Assembly: GCF_002917105.1 (NCBI RefSeq)
Contig: NZ_PQFZ01000022.1
Location: 1 to 64,000 of the forward strand
Origin: Allobosea psychrotolerans
GTDB lineage: Bacteria; Pseudomonadota; Alphaproteobacteria; Rhizobiales; Beijerinckiaceae
DNA length: 64,000 nt
Reading direction: 5' to 3'
The notes under the pieces were generated by a model that worked only from the letters and a program-made list of their open reading frames with translations, was not told where the DNA came from and did not search any database. Shown in pieces: positions 26,586 through 34,205 of this stretch (positions within the stretch are counted from its first letter, which is position 1; each line of letters begins with the position of its first letter). Made by a program: the position numbers and the translations under genes.

Positions 26586-28031
26586 TCAGCGTGTCATGGG
26601 CTGACTGGAATAGGCCGCGTCCGGCTGATCCAGCCGCGAGGTGCGCAGGCCTGTGGCGCGCCGGGGTGGCAGCGGAGCCCGGATATTGGTCGGCGAATCC
26701 GGCACGACCGAAGCCACCGGCGTGGTTTGCTGCGCCTGCTCCGGCTGCTGCGAGCCCCCGATCAGCGGAACGAAGCTGAGCGCTCGCTGATAGAAGGGCA
26801 CGGCGGCCGGCGCGGCAGGGGCAGGCTGTGCATCGATCGCCACAGGCGCGGCAGCGCTGCCTGCAGTGGCCTTGGCGACCTGCGTTGCGGCAGCCGATGC
26901 CGGCTTGCCAGTCACGGCCCTTGGCTGCGCCTCGACCTTGGCCGGGCTCGGCTTGGCGATGCTGGCGGTCTCAACCTGATTCAGGTCGGGCGCGGCAGCG
27001 ACCGCAGCGAGCACGGCGTCGTTGTCGGCCGACGCCGCCCGAAACTCGGCTTTCGGCTTGCCCAGATTGTCGAGCACCACCACGCGCGGACCGCTGGTGA
27101 TGGCGTCGGGCCGGCTGACCCCGACATCGCGCGAAGCCCAGGTCGCCGTGCGGTTCAGCGAATCGGAACCGCCGGCGACGAGGGTGCGCTTGAACGACGC
27201 ATGCGAGTCGCCATCGTCATAGATCAGCTTGATCGCAGGCGTACCCTTGGCGACGAGCGCAGCGACTTGAACCTCGTCCTGCTGGCGCTTCTGCTGCACG
27301 GCCTGGGCGACGGAAGGATCGGCGCCGTTGCTGAAGACATAACGGCCGCCCGCCACGGAGACCGGCGGCTCGCTCTTCGTGACCTCGAAATAGTCGGTGC
27401 CTTCCTTCAGGTTCTTCCAGAAGGCGATGTTGGAATCGAGCCTATGCTTGGCCAGATTCTCCGGCGTCATGCGGAAGGGCAGCGCCTGCATCTGCACCGC
27501 CTTCTGGCCGGCATTCTGCGCCTCGCGGACAAGCGCGTAGATCTCGCCGATCTGATCGTCGGTCATCGAATAGCAGCCGGCCGAGGAGCAGGCGCCATGC
27601 ACCATCAGATGTGCGCCGGTGCGCCCATAGGAGCGATCATAGGCGTTGGGGTAGCCCATGTTGAAGGAGACGTAATAAGCCGAGTTCGGGTTCATCTGCG
27701 CCGGCGTGATGGCGTAGAAGCCCTCTGGCGCCATGCGGTCGCCTTCGCGCACCTTCGGGCCGAGTTGGCCGGACCAGCGGCACATCGGGAAGGTCTTGAG
27801 CAGCGCATATTGCCCGTCGGCCTTGCGCTTCCAGATCTCGAGCTCCGACTCCTTCTTGTAGGAGCGGATCAGGATCGGCTGATCCTTGCTCATGCCCTTC
27901 TCGGACATGAGCGCATAGGTCGCCGACGGAATCGGGATATTATGCCTGGCGGAGCCGCGATAGCGGTCCTCCTCGCAGGCGCCCAGCGACAATGCAACGA
28001 AAGCCACGAGCGCGAAGTGCTTGAATGCCAC
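26586..28031 (-). CDS. L,D-transpeptidase (YkuD/YafK-type) lipoprotein with long C-terminal tail
   Basis: This 481-residue envelope enzyme contains a YkuD-type catalytic segment: H145 in MVHGACSS and the nucleophile C153 in AGCYSMTD. These enzymes cross-link peptidoglycan or attach proteins to it. GTG 28031 was chosen because it begins a short hydrophobic signal ending in a lipobox (SLGAC, Cys 19), suggesting a lipid anchor. After the catalytic domain, a long Ala/Pro-rich low-complexity region (about residues 330-440) follows. The frame is open 20 codons further upstream. It lies downstream of accA on the same strand. Confidence 0.88.
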   Translation of the reverse strand: MAFKHFALVAFVALSLGACEEDRYRGSARHNIPIPSATYALMSEKGMSKDQPILIRSYKKESELEIWKRKADGQYALLKTFPMCRWSGQLGPKVREGDRMAPEGFYAITPAQMNPNSAYYVSFNMGYPNAYDRSYGRTGAHLMVHGACSSAGCYSMTDDQIGEIYALVREAQNAGQKAVQMQALPFRMTPENLAKHRLDSNIAFWKNLKEGTDYFEVTKSEPPVSVAGGRYVFSNGADPSVAQAVQQKRQQDEVQVAALVAKGTPAIKLIYDDGDSHASFKRTLVAGGSDSLNRTATWASRDVGVSRPDAITSGPRVVVLDNLGKPKAEFRAASADNDAVLAAVAAAPDLNQVETASIAKPSPAKVEAQPRAVTGKPASAAATQVAKATAGSAAAPVAIDAQPAPAAPAAVPFYQRALSFVPLIGGSQQPEQAQQTTPVASVVPDSPTNIRAPLPPRRATGLRTSRLDQPDAAYSSQPMTR

Positions 28032-28227
28032 GTCGTCAATCCCATCGAACGGCCGGCGGAAGCACGACCACTGACTATGCAACACGGCCAAATTGTGCCG
28101 GCGGCTCAGTTGTAGAAGCGTTAGCCTTGAGGGTTCCTTACCACAGGCTGCTCCGTCATAGCCATATGGTCAACGCCTTCCTAACGGCGGTGGCCGTCGA
28201 CACACCGCAGAAAGGCTTCGCCCAAGG

Positions 28228-29181
28228 TCAGATCGCCCGCCCGATGGCGAGGAATTTCTCCGCCCTGCGGCTGACGATATCCTCGGCGCCGACGCCTGTG
28301 AAATCCGACAGCGCCGAGGCGATGGCATCGCCCGCCCGCACCATAGCCATCTGAGGATCGCGATGCGCGCCGCCCGCCGGCTCGCTGATGATGCGATCGA
28401 TGACGCCGAATTTCAGCAGGTCCTGCGCGGTGATCTTCATGCCGGTCGCAGCGTCCTGGGCACGCTTCGTATCGCGCCAGAGGATCGAGGCTGCGCCCTC
28501 CGGCGAGATCACCGAATAGATCGCATGCTCCAGCATCAGCACGCGGCTGGCCGCGGCGATCGCGATCGCGCCGCCCGAACCGCCCTCGCCGATCACCAGC
28601 GCCACGCTCGGCGTGCGCAATCCCAGGCAAGCTTCGGTCGAGCGCGCGATCGCCTCGGCCTGGCCGCGCTCCTCCGCCTCGATGCCGGGATAGGCGCCGG
28701 CCGTGTCGATGAAGCTCAGGACCGGCAGTCCGAAACGACCGGCCATCTCCATCAGGCGCACCGCCTTGCGATAGCCCTCGGGCTTGGGCATGCCGAAATT
28801 GTGCCGGATGCGGGTCTCGGTCGAGTCGCCCTTCTCCTGCCCGACAATGCAGACGGCTTCGCCGCGAAAGCGGCCGAAACCGCCCACGATCGCCTCATCC
28901 TCGCCGAAAGCCCGGTCGCCCGCGAGCGGCGTGAACTCGGTGAACAACGCCGCGCAGTAATCCTTGAAGTGCGGGCGCTGCGGATGGCGCGCGACCAGCG
29001 TCTTCTGCCAAGGCGTCAGCGCGGCATAGATTTCCTTCAACGCCTGGCTCGCCTTGGCGTCGAGCTTGCCGATCTCCTCGGAGAGCGCATAGCCTTCACC
29101 CTTCGCCTCGAGGGCGCGCAATTCATCCGCCTTCGCCTCAAGTTCGGCGACCGGTTTCTCGAAATCCAAATAGCTTCGCAT
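28228..29181 (-). CDS. accA: Acetyl-CoA carboxylase carboxyltransferase subunit alpha
   Basis: This 317-residue alpha subunit of the carboxyltransferase makes malonyl-CoA for fatty-acid synthesis. Diagnostic sequences include the ATG-proximal YLDFEKPVAELEAK, the GYRKAVRLMEMAGRFGLPV helix and the GEGGSGGAIAIA glycine loop. The length is normal. In many Rhizobiales accA is remembered as lying just downstream of xerD and upstream of a YkuD-type gene. Here accA and the YkuD gene are adjacent, but xerD is 20 kb away and inverted, which suggests a rearrangement. Confidence 0.96.
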   Translation of the reverse strand: MRSYLDFEKPVAELEAKADELRALEAKGEGYALSEEIGKLDAKASQALKEIYAALTPWQKTLVARHPQRPHFKDYCAALFTEFTPLAGDRAFGEDEAIVGGFGRFRGEAVCIVGQEKGDSTETRIRHNFGMPKPEGYRKAVRLMEMAGRFGLPVLSFIDTAGAYPGIEAEERGQAEAIARSTEACLGLRTPSVALVIGEGGSGGAIAIAAASRVLMLEHAIYSVISPEGAASILWRDTKRAQDAATGMKITAQDLLKFGVIDRIISEPAGGAHRDPQMAMVRAGDAIASALSDFTGVGAEDIVSRRAEKFLAIGRAI

Positions 29182-29284
29182 CGTGATCCAGTTCAGGTTC
29201 CGCGCCGGCAGGTCCGCGCGTGGCGCAGGGGCGGAACCGGGTTCGCGAAAAGCGGCGGACCTTGGCCGCGCGTCGCGGCCGTTG

Positions 29285-30052
29285 TCAACCCGCCGTACCG
29301 TCTCCCGGCGGGTTTGCCACGCGCTGCGTCGGGGTCGGTCGCGGCAGCAGAATCGGCCGGAAGGCAAAGCTGCGCCGCGTCGCGCGCAAGGGCGCGCGGC
29401 GATAGAACTGCTTGGTCGCATCGATGACGTGGACGCCGGCGAAAGGCAGGGACAACCCTGCGCCGACCCGTTCCCAGGCGGGCGCCGAACGCATCAGCAG
29501 ATGCCGTTTCAGCGGTGGAACGTAGAGCGCCTCGGCCCAGTTCTCGGGCGAGAATTCGGCGGCACGCATCAGCGCCTGGAGCTGCGAGCGGCTGAACGGG
29601 CGGCCATGGCCGAAGGGCGTGCCGTCCATCCGCGCCCAGAGTCCGCGGCGATTAGGCGCGACGACGATCATCCGTCCCCCCGGCGAGAGCACGCGTCCAA
29701 CCTCTTCCAGCAGATCGTCGGGGCTCTCGGTCTCCTCCAGCGCATGCACCAGCACCACCCTGTCGATCGAGGCCGTGGGCAAGGGCAGCAAGGTCGGCTC
29801 GACCAGCGCGGAGGCCGACAAGCCCTCGGAGGGCCAGTTCACCACGCCTTGCGCCGCCGGCATGAAGGCAAGCACCCGTTCCGCGCCAAGGCCGAGCACA
29901 GACAGGTAAGGCGTGGAGAAACCAAGCCCGAGCACGCGCTGGCGCGAACAGTCGGGCCAGAAGCGCAGCATCGCCCTGCCGATGAACCGCCGCGCGACAT
30001 GGCCGAGCGGGCTGGCATAGAAGGCGCGAAGATCGACGACGTCGAGTGGCAT
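29285..30052 (-). CDS. SAM-dependent methyltransferase (class I, truncated motif I)
   Basis: This protein of about 255 residues has a methyltransferase-type Rossmann region: VLGLGFSTPYLSVL at the motif I position, followed by DRVVLVHALEETESP, LLEEVGRVLSPGGRMIVVAPN and a C-terminal region with basic residues. Motif I has Gly-Leu-Gly-Phe in place of the usual acidic GxGxG, as in a rhizobial group found beside gloB. The start ATG 30052 begins with MPLDVVDLRAFY; an upstream extension of 64 codons lacks a ribosome site and overlaps the divergent promoter zone. The acceptor is unknown. Confidence 0.8.
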   Translation of the reverse strand: MPLDVVDLRAFYASPLGHVARRFIGRAMLRFWPDCSRQRVLGLGFSTPYLSVLGLGAERVLAFMPAAQGVVNWPSEGLSASALVEPTLLPLPTASIDRVVLVHALEETESPDDLLEEVGRVLSPGGRMIVVAPNRRGLWARMDGTPFGHGRPFSRSQLQALMRAAEFSPENWAEALYVPPLKRHLLMRSAPAWERVGAGLSLPFAGVHVIDATKQFYRRAPLRATRRSFAFRPILLPRPTPTQRVANPPGDGTAG

Positions 30053-30287
30053 GAGCCTGAGATGGAACGGCAGCGCAGCCAAAGCAAGGGCTGCAGGCGA
30101 AGGCTGCCAAGCGAAGGCTCGGCTGAACGCCCCTTCCCTCGCATGCTGTGGGGAGGCCTGAATCTGGCGCCTCGAGTCGAAAGGCTTGTCAGCACCTGCG
30201 GCTTGCAAGCCACTCGACTTGATAGAAGCCGGGCCATGGCGCATTCAGGGCGGCACCCTGTCCTGCCCGCCTGTGCCGGAGCTTCGC

Positions 30288-31052
30288 ATGCCCCTCGATC
30301 TCCATGTCTTCCGCACCCTCAGCGACAATGCCGGCGCCTTGATCTTCGACCCGGCGTCGAAAGCCTGCGCGGCTGTCGATGTGCCCGATGCCGCTCCCAT
30401 CCTCGCCGCCGCCAAGGCCAAGGGCTGGACGATCAGCGACATCTTCGTCACCCACGCCCATCACGACCACACGCAAGGCGTGGCCGAATTGAAGGATGCG
30501 ACCGGAGCTTTCGTCTGCGGTCCGGCCGACGCCGCCGATTCCGCTCCGCTCGACCGCGTCCTCGGCGAGGGCGACCGCGTCGAGCTCGGCAATGCCGTCT
30601 TCGAGATCTGGCACACGCCGGGCCATTCCGGCGGCCACCTGACCTTCGCCAGCGCCGGCGCCAAGCTGGCGCTCGTCGGCGATGTCGTCTTCGTCATGGG
30701 CTGCGGGCGAGTCCAGCCCGGCCAGATGGCGGCGATGTGGACCTCGCTCTGCCGCATCATGACGCTGCCCGACGATGTCCGCCTGATCACCGGCCATGAC
30801 TACACCTTGTCCAATGCCCGTTTCGCCGTCGCGATGGACCCCGACAATGCCGCGCTCAAGGCCCGCTATGCCCAGGCCGAAGCCGCCAAGGCGGAAGGCC
30901 GTTTCTGGGCGGTGACCACGATCGGCGAGGAGAAGGCGACCAACCCCTTCTTCCGCGCAGGAGAAGCTGCGCTTGCAGCGGCAGTCGGCAAGGCCGGCGC
31001 CGCTCCCGGCGAGGTTTTCGCAGCGTTGCGCGAAGCCAAGAACGCATTCTGA
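30288..31052 (+). CDS. gloB: Hydroxyacylglutathione hydrolase (glyoxalase II)
   Basis: This 254-residue metallo-beta-lactamase-fold thioesterase hydrolyses S-lactoylglutathione to lactate and glutathione. The binuclear-metal motif THAHHDH lies at residues 55-61, with HTPGHSGGH near 113-121 and GHDY near 190. The C-terminal glutathione-binding region contains the RTTI/ATNPF-like segment (EKATNPFFR). The start ATG 30288 has GGAG 7 bases upstream. The upstream gene is divergent, as is usual for this methyltransferase/gloB pairing. Confidence 0.93.
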   Translation: MPLDLHVFRTLSDNAGALIFDPASKACAAVDVPDAAPILAAAKAKGWTISDIFVTHAHHDHTQGVAELKDATGAFVCGPADAADSAPLDRVLGEGDRVELGNAVFEIWHTPGHSGGHLTFASAGAKLALVGDVVFVMGCGRVQPGQMAAMWTSLCRIMTLPDDVRLITGHDYTLSNARFAVAMDPDNAALKARYAQAEAAKAEGRFWAVTTIGEEKATNPFFRAGEAALAAAVGKAGAAPGEVFAALREAKNAF

Positions 31053-31063
31053 GGACAGCCGGC

Positions 31064-31558
31064 ATGAATTCTTCGCCCGACTATTCCTCGCTCGAAGGCA
31101 GTTCCTCACTCGACGGCCTGAGCGCGGCCGAGGTCATCCGCCTGCTCGAGCTCAAGCCCCATCCGGAAGGCGGCCATTACCGAGAAACCTTCCGCGACGA
31201 GGCCGGCCCCGACGGGCGCGGCTTCTCCACCGCGATCTACTACCTGCTCGACACCGGCGAGACCTCGGAATGGCACCGGGTCGATGCCGCCGAGATCTGG
31301 CATCATTATGCCGGCGCGCCGCTGGTGATCAGCATCTCGCCCAATGGCCATGACGCCTCGGCGCATCATCTCGGCCCCGATCTGAGAGCCGGGCAGCGAC
31401 CGCAATTCGTGGTCCCGGCGGGCAGCTGGCAGAGCGCCACCTCGCTGGGCGCCTGGACGCTGGTCGGCTGCACGGTCGCGCCCGGCTTCGCCTTTTCCGG
31501 ATTCGAGATGGCGCCGCCGGGCTGGCGCCCGACGCCGCGCAAGCCCTGGGGAGCCTGA
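31064..31558 (+). CDS. Cupin superfamily (DUF985) protein
   Basis: This 164-residue cupin contains the conserved HPEGGHYRETFRD start (about residues 32-44), STAIYYLLDTGETSEWHRV, and HHYAGAPL. The fold gives a metal site, and the catalytic role of DUF985 proteins is not known. The N-terminal 20 residues are Ser-rich and variable. It follows gloB by 11 bases and overlaps the acetyltransferase gene by one base (TGATG), so these three genes probably form one operon. Confidence 0.88.
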   Translation: MNSSPDYSSLEGSSSLDGLSAAEVIRLLELKPHPEGGHYRETFRDEAGPDGRGFSTAIYYLLDTGETSEWHRVDAAEIWHHYAGAPLVISISPNGHDASAHHLGPDLRAGQRPQFVVPAGSWQSATSLGAWTLVGCTVAPGFAFSGFEMAPPGWRPTPRKPWGA

Positions 31559-32319
31559 TGATATCCGACACTGCCGACGACCTCGCGCTGGCGCTCGAAT
31601 GCGAGCGGCGCATCGTCAATGCCTGGCCCGCGCCCGCGACCCTGCTGATCGACGACTGGGTGGTGCGCTTCGCCAATGGCTATTCCGGCCGAGCCAACGC
31701 CGCCACGCCGCTGAAGCCCGGCGCCGAGCTTGACGAGGCGACGCTGGCGATGATCGAGGAGCTCTATCGGGCCGACGGATTGCCGCCTTCGGTGCGCCTG
31801 ACGCCCTTGACCGGCGAGGCGACGCGCGCCGAGGTGATCGCGCGCGGCTATCGCCTCAAGGATGCGTCCTTCGGCATGATCGCGGCCCTCGACGGCGTCG
31901 CGCCCGAGATCGACCCCGAGCTCCAGATCGAGGCGCGCCCGGGCGCGGACTGGATCGCCGGCGTCGCCGCGCGCCAGAGTGGCGTGAAGACCCATGCCGG
32001 GAATCTCGCCGCCATCGTCGAGAAGATCAGGATGCCGGCCGCCTTCGCCACCCTGCTGATCGCCGGCGAGCCCGTCGCCTACGGCATGAGCGTCGCCGAG
32101 CGCGGCATGGCCGAGATCGGCACGATCGTGGTCGACGCCAACCATCGCGGCCACGGGCTGGGCCGGCGCATCGTCTCCGGGCTGATGTCCTGGGCTCGCC
32201 TCATGGACTGCAGCAGCGCCTATCTCCAGGTGGACCAGACCAACGAGATCGCGATCGGCCTCTACGACCGCCTCGGCTTCCGCCGGCTCTACAGCTACGA
32301 AACGCGCATCCTGGATTGA
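31558..32319 (+). CDS. GNAT-family N-acetyltransferase
   Basis: This 253-residue protein has a C-terminal GNAT domain. The acetyl-CoA pyrophosphate motif reads IVVDANHRGHGLGRRIVSGLMSWA (about residues 190-213), followed by AYLQVDQTNEIAIGLYDRLGFRR, the family's beta-bulge and C-terminal strand. The N-terminal half carries a divergent second GNAT-like fold (VVRFANGYSGRANAATPL). It donates acetyl from acetyl-CoA to an unknown amine. The ATG is in TGATG with the cupin stop, so they are translationally coupled. Confidence 0.9.
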   Translation: MISDTADDLALALECERRIVNAWPAPATLLIDDWVVRFANGYSGRANAATPLKPGAELDEATLAMIEELYRADGLPPSVRLTPLTGEATRAEVIARGYRLKDASFGMIAALDGVAPEIDPELQIEARPGADWIAGVAARQSGVKTHAGNLAAIVEKIRMPAAFATLLIAGEPVAYGMSVAERGMAEIGTIVVDANHRGHGLGRRIVSGLMSWARLMDCSSAYLQVDQTNEIAIGLYDRLGFRRLYSYETRILD

Positions 32320-32355
32320 CCTGCCCGTTGAATTGACCTGCCAGGAGGCCGTCGC

Positions 32356-32832
32356 TCAGCGGGTCAGCAGCGCCGTGCCGTAAAGCCCGATCGCGAAGAC
32401 GATGTGACCGACGATATTCAGCGCCCGGATCGTCCAGGCATTGGGCTTCTTCGAGGCGGCAATGCCCGCCCCCATGCCCGGCTGCAGGATGAACCAGCCG
32501 CAGCCGACCGTGACGAGGCCAACGATCAGCGCGGGACCGAAAGTCGGGCTGCGCGACCAGCCGAGCCCCCAAAGCGCCAGGAGAACGGCGGCGAAGAGGA
32601 TGCCGACGGCGTAATGGAACGCCCAGCCGATCGCGAGTTCGTTTGCGACAGGCTGCGCCCGCCCGATGTCCTCATGCGCGAATTGTCCCCGCAGCAGATG
32701 CGCGAACCAGCGTCCCGGCATCGCCCAGTTCGGCGCGGGCCAGCCGGCCACGCGTTGCAGCACTTGCGCCCAGATATCGAGCAGCAAGGTGGCGCCAGCG
32801 CCGATCACGATCGCGCGGATCAGGAATTCCAT
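32356..32832 (-). CDS. DUF2938 family membrane protein
   Basis: This 158-residue inner-membrane protein has four hydrophobic segments (around residues 5-22, 68-88, 96-115 and 133-153). The pattern MEFLIRAIVIGAGATLLLDIWA, then W-P.PNW...GRW.AHL..GQF, matches the DUF2938 family. No function is known. Start ATG 32832 gives the canonical short N-terminus; the longer upstream frame begins with a non-hydrophobic Ser/Arg stretch. It is convergent with the acetyltransferase gene. Confidence 0.8.
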   Translation of the reverse strand: MEFLIRAIVIGAGATLLLDIWAQVLQRVAGWPAPNWAMPGRWFAHLLRGQFAHEDIGRAQPVANELAIGWAFHYAVGILFAAVLLALWGLGWSRSPTFGPALIVGLVTVGCGWFILQPGMGAGIAASKKPNAWTIRALNIVGHIVFAIGLYGTALLTR

Positions 32833-33051
32833 CGTCGTCGCCCCCCTGGAGCAGGATGATCCGCGCTGCGAGGATCGTTCCCGCATCGTCTCTCGGCCAC
32901 CCTGTCGCCATGGAGCGGATATCGGCGCGGCCGGTCAAGCGCCCTGCGCTCATGCGGGACATGCAAGGACGGCTCCGATCGTGCCTCCCCCGGGGAACCC
33001 TGCGCGCCGTCCTGGGTTGCCAGACTGAACCGCAGGACAAGGAACCTTCGC

Positions 33052-34125
33052 ATGGGCGCCGCCACGGCCGACACGACGCGCAATCACGGAACCCATGGCT
33101 TGGCGGAACTGCCCTCCGTCCATCTGACCAGCTACAACCTCGAAATCCGCGACCAGGACGGCTTCGTCGGCGACAAGGCCAGCCGCAGCGCCTTCGTCGA
33201 CCACCTCGACGCGCTGCGCCGGCATCTGCGCAAGACCGGCGACGATCCGCTCGCCGGCGACACGGCCGCGCTCAGCAAGAAGGAGCTGGATGAGCTGCTG
33301 CTCAAGGGCGAACCGCATGAGGCCGCACTCGTGCTGAGCGCGATCGAGAGCTTCGCCCAGTCGCTCGCCTTCGTCATCCGCCGCTTCATCAAGCTCAAAT
33401 CCTGGGCGCCCGTCGAACGCATCGCCGTCGGCGGCGGCTTTCGCGAAAGCCGGATCGGCGAGCTCGCCATCGGTCGTGCCGGCATCCTCCTGCGCACGGA
33501 GGGGCGCGAGATCGACCTCAGGCCGATCCGCCATCATCCCGACGAGGCCGGGCTCGTCGGCAGCGCCCATCTCGCGCCGAAATGGATCTTCGAGGCCTAT
33601 GACAGCCTCGCCGCGGTCGACATCGGCGGCTCGAACATCCGCGCCGGCATCGTCGAGCTGCGCCAGGACAAGGCGCCAGATCTGAGCAAGGCCCGTGTCT
33701 GGGAGTCGGAGCTCTGGCGCCATATCGACGAGGAACCCAGCCGCGACGCCGCGATCAAGCGTCTCGGCAAGATGCTGAACAGCCAGATCCGCCAGGCCCG
33801 GAAGGCTGGATTGCGAGTCGCGCCCTTCATCGGCCTCGGCTGCCCCGGCCTGATCGAACCCGATGGCTCGATCGACCGCGGCGCGCAGAACCTGCCCGGC
33901 AATTGGGAGAGCAGCCGCTTCAATCTCGTCGACAGCATCCGCGAGATGGTGCCCGAGATCGGCGAGCACGAAACGCAGATCGTGATGCACAACGACGCCG
34001 TCATCCAGGGCCTGAGCGAAATGCCGGGGATGCAGGATGTCGAGCACTGGGCCGTGCTGACGATCGGCACCGGGCTCGGCAATGCGAGCTACCGCAATCG
34101 GGCCAAGCCGAAGGGCAACGCCTGA
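33052..34125 (+). CDS. ROK-family sugar-kinase-like protein with circularly permuted motif order
   Basis: This 357-residue protein carries all the typical ROK kinase motifs but in a permuted order. The first 180 residues look like a ROK C-terminal half: the adenosine-loop motif ERIAVGGGF at 122-130 and DEAGLVGSAHLAPKW at 164-178. Residues 187-357 look like a ROK N-terminal half: DIGGSNIRAGIVEL (190-203), GLGCPGLIE (261-269), HNDA with the catalytic Asp position (313-316) and LTIGTGLGN (336-344). The zinc-binding CxCGxxGC motif of ROK proteins is absent. It may phosphorylate a sugar, or it may be a regulator lacking activity. It is followed by a perfect terminator. GTG/ATG alternatives upstream were not preferred. 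Confidence 0.85.
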   Translation: MGAATADTTRNHGTHGLAELPSVHLTSYNLEIRDQDGFVGDKASRSAFVDHLDALRRHLRKTGDDPLAGDTAALSKKELDELLLKGEPHEAALVLSAIESFAQSLAFVIRRFIKLKSWAPVERIAVGGGFRESRIGELAIGRAGILLRTEGREIDLRPIRHHPDEAGLVGSAHLAPKWIFEAYDSLAAVDIGGSNIRAGIVELRQDKAPDLSKARVWESELWRHIDEEPSRDAAIKRLGKMLNSQIRQARKAGLRVAPFIGLGCPGLIEPDGSIDRGAQNLPGNWESSRFNLVDSIREMVPEIGEHETQIVMHNDAVIQGLSEMPGMQDVEHWAVLTIGTGLGNASYRNRAKPKGNA

Positions 34126-34129
34126 ATCG

Positions 34130-34177
34130 GACCCCGCGTCGCGCTATGCGAGCGCGACGCGGGGTCTCTTCTTCTTT
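34130..34177 (+). terminator. Strong rho-independent terminator after the ROK gene
   Basis: A perfect 16-bp stem (34130-34145 with 34151-34166, arms starting GACCCCGCGTC) with loop ATGCG is followed by TCTTCTTCTTT on the plus strand. It lies 4 bases after the ROK stop and ends the transcript before the convergent molybdenum enzyme gene. Confidence 0.93.
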
Positions 34178-34205
34178 CGGTCGTTTTCCCTCGACTGGCG
34201 CGAGC

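Noticed and set aside
30053..30244. An N-terminal extension of 64 residues for the methyltransferase at 29285-30052
   Set aside because: It overlaps the divergent region with gloB and lacks a ribosome site; the MPLDVVDLRAFY start is more like relatives.
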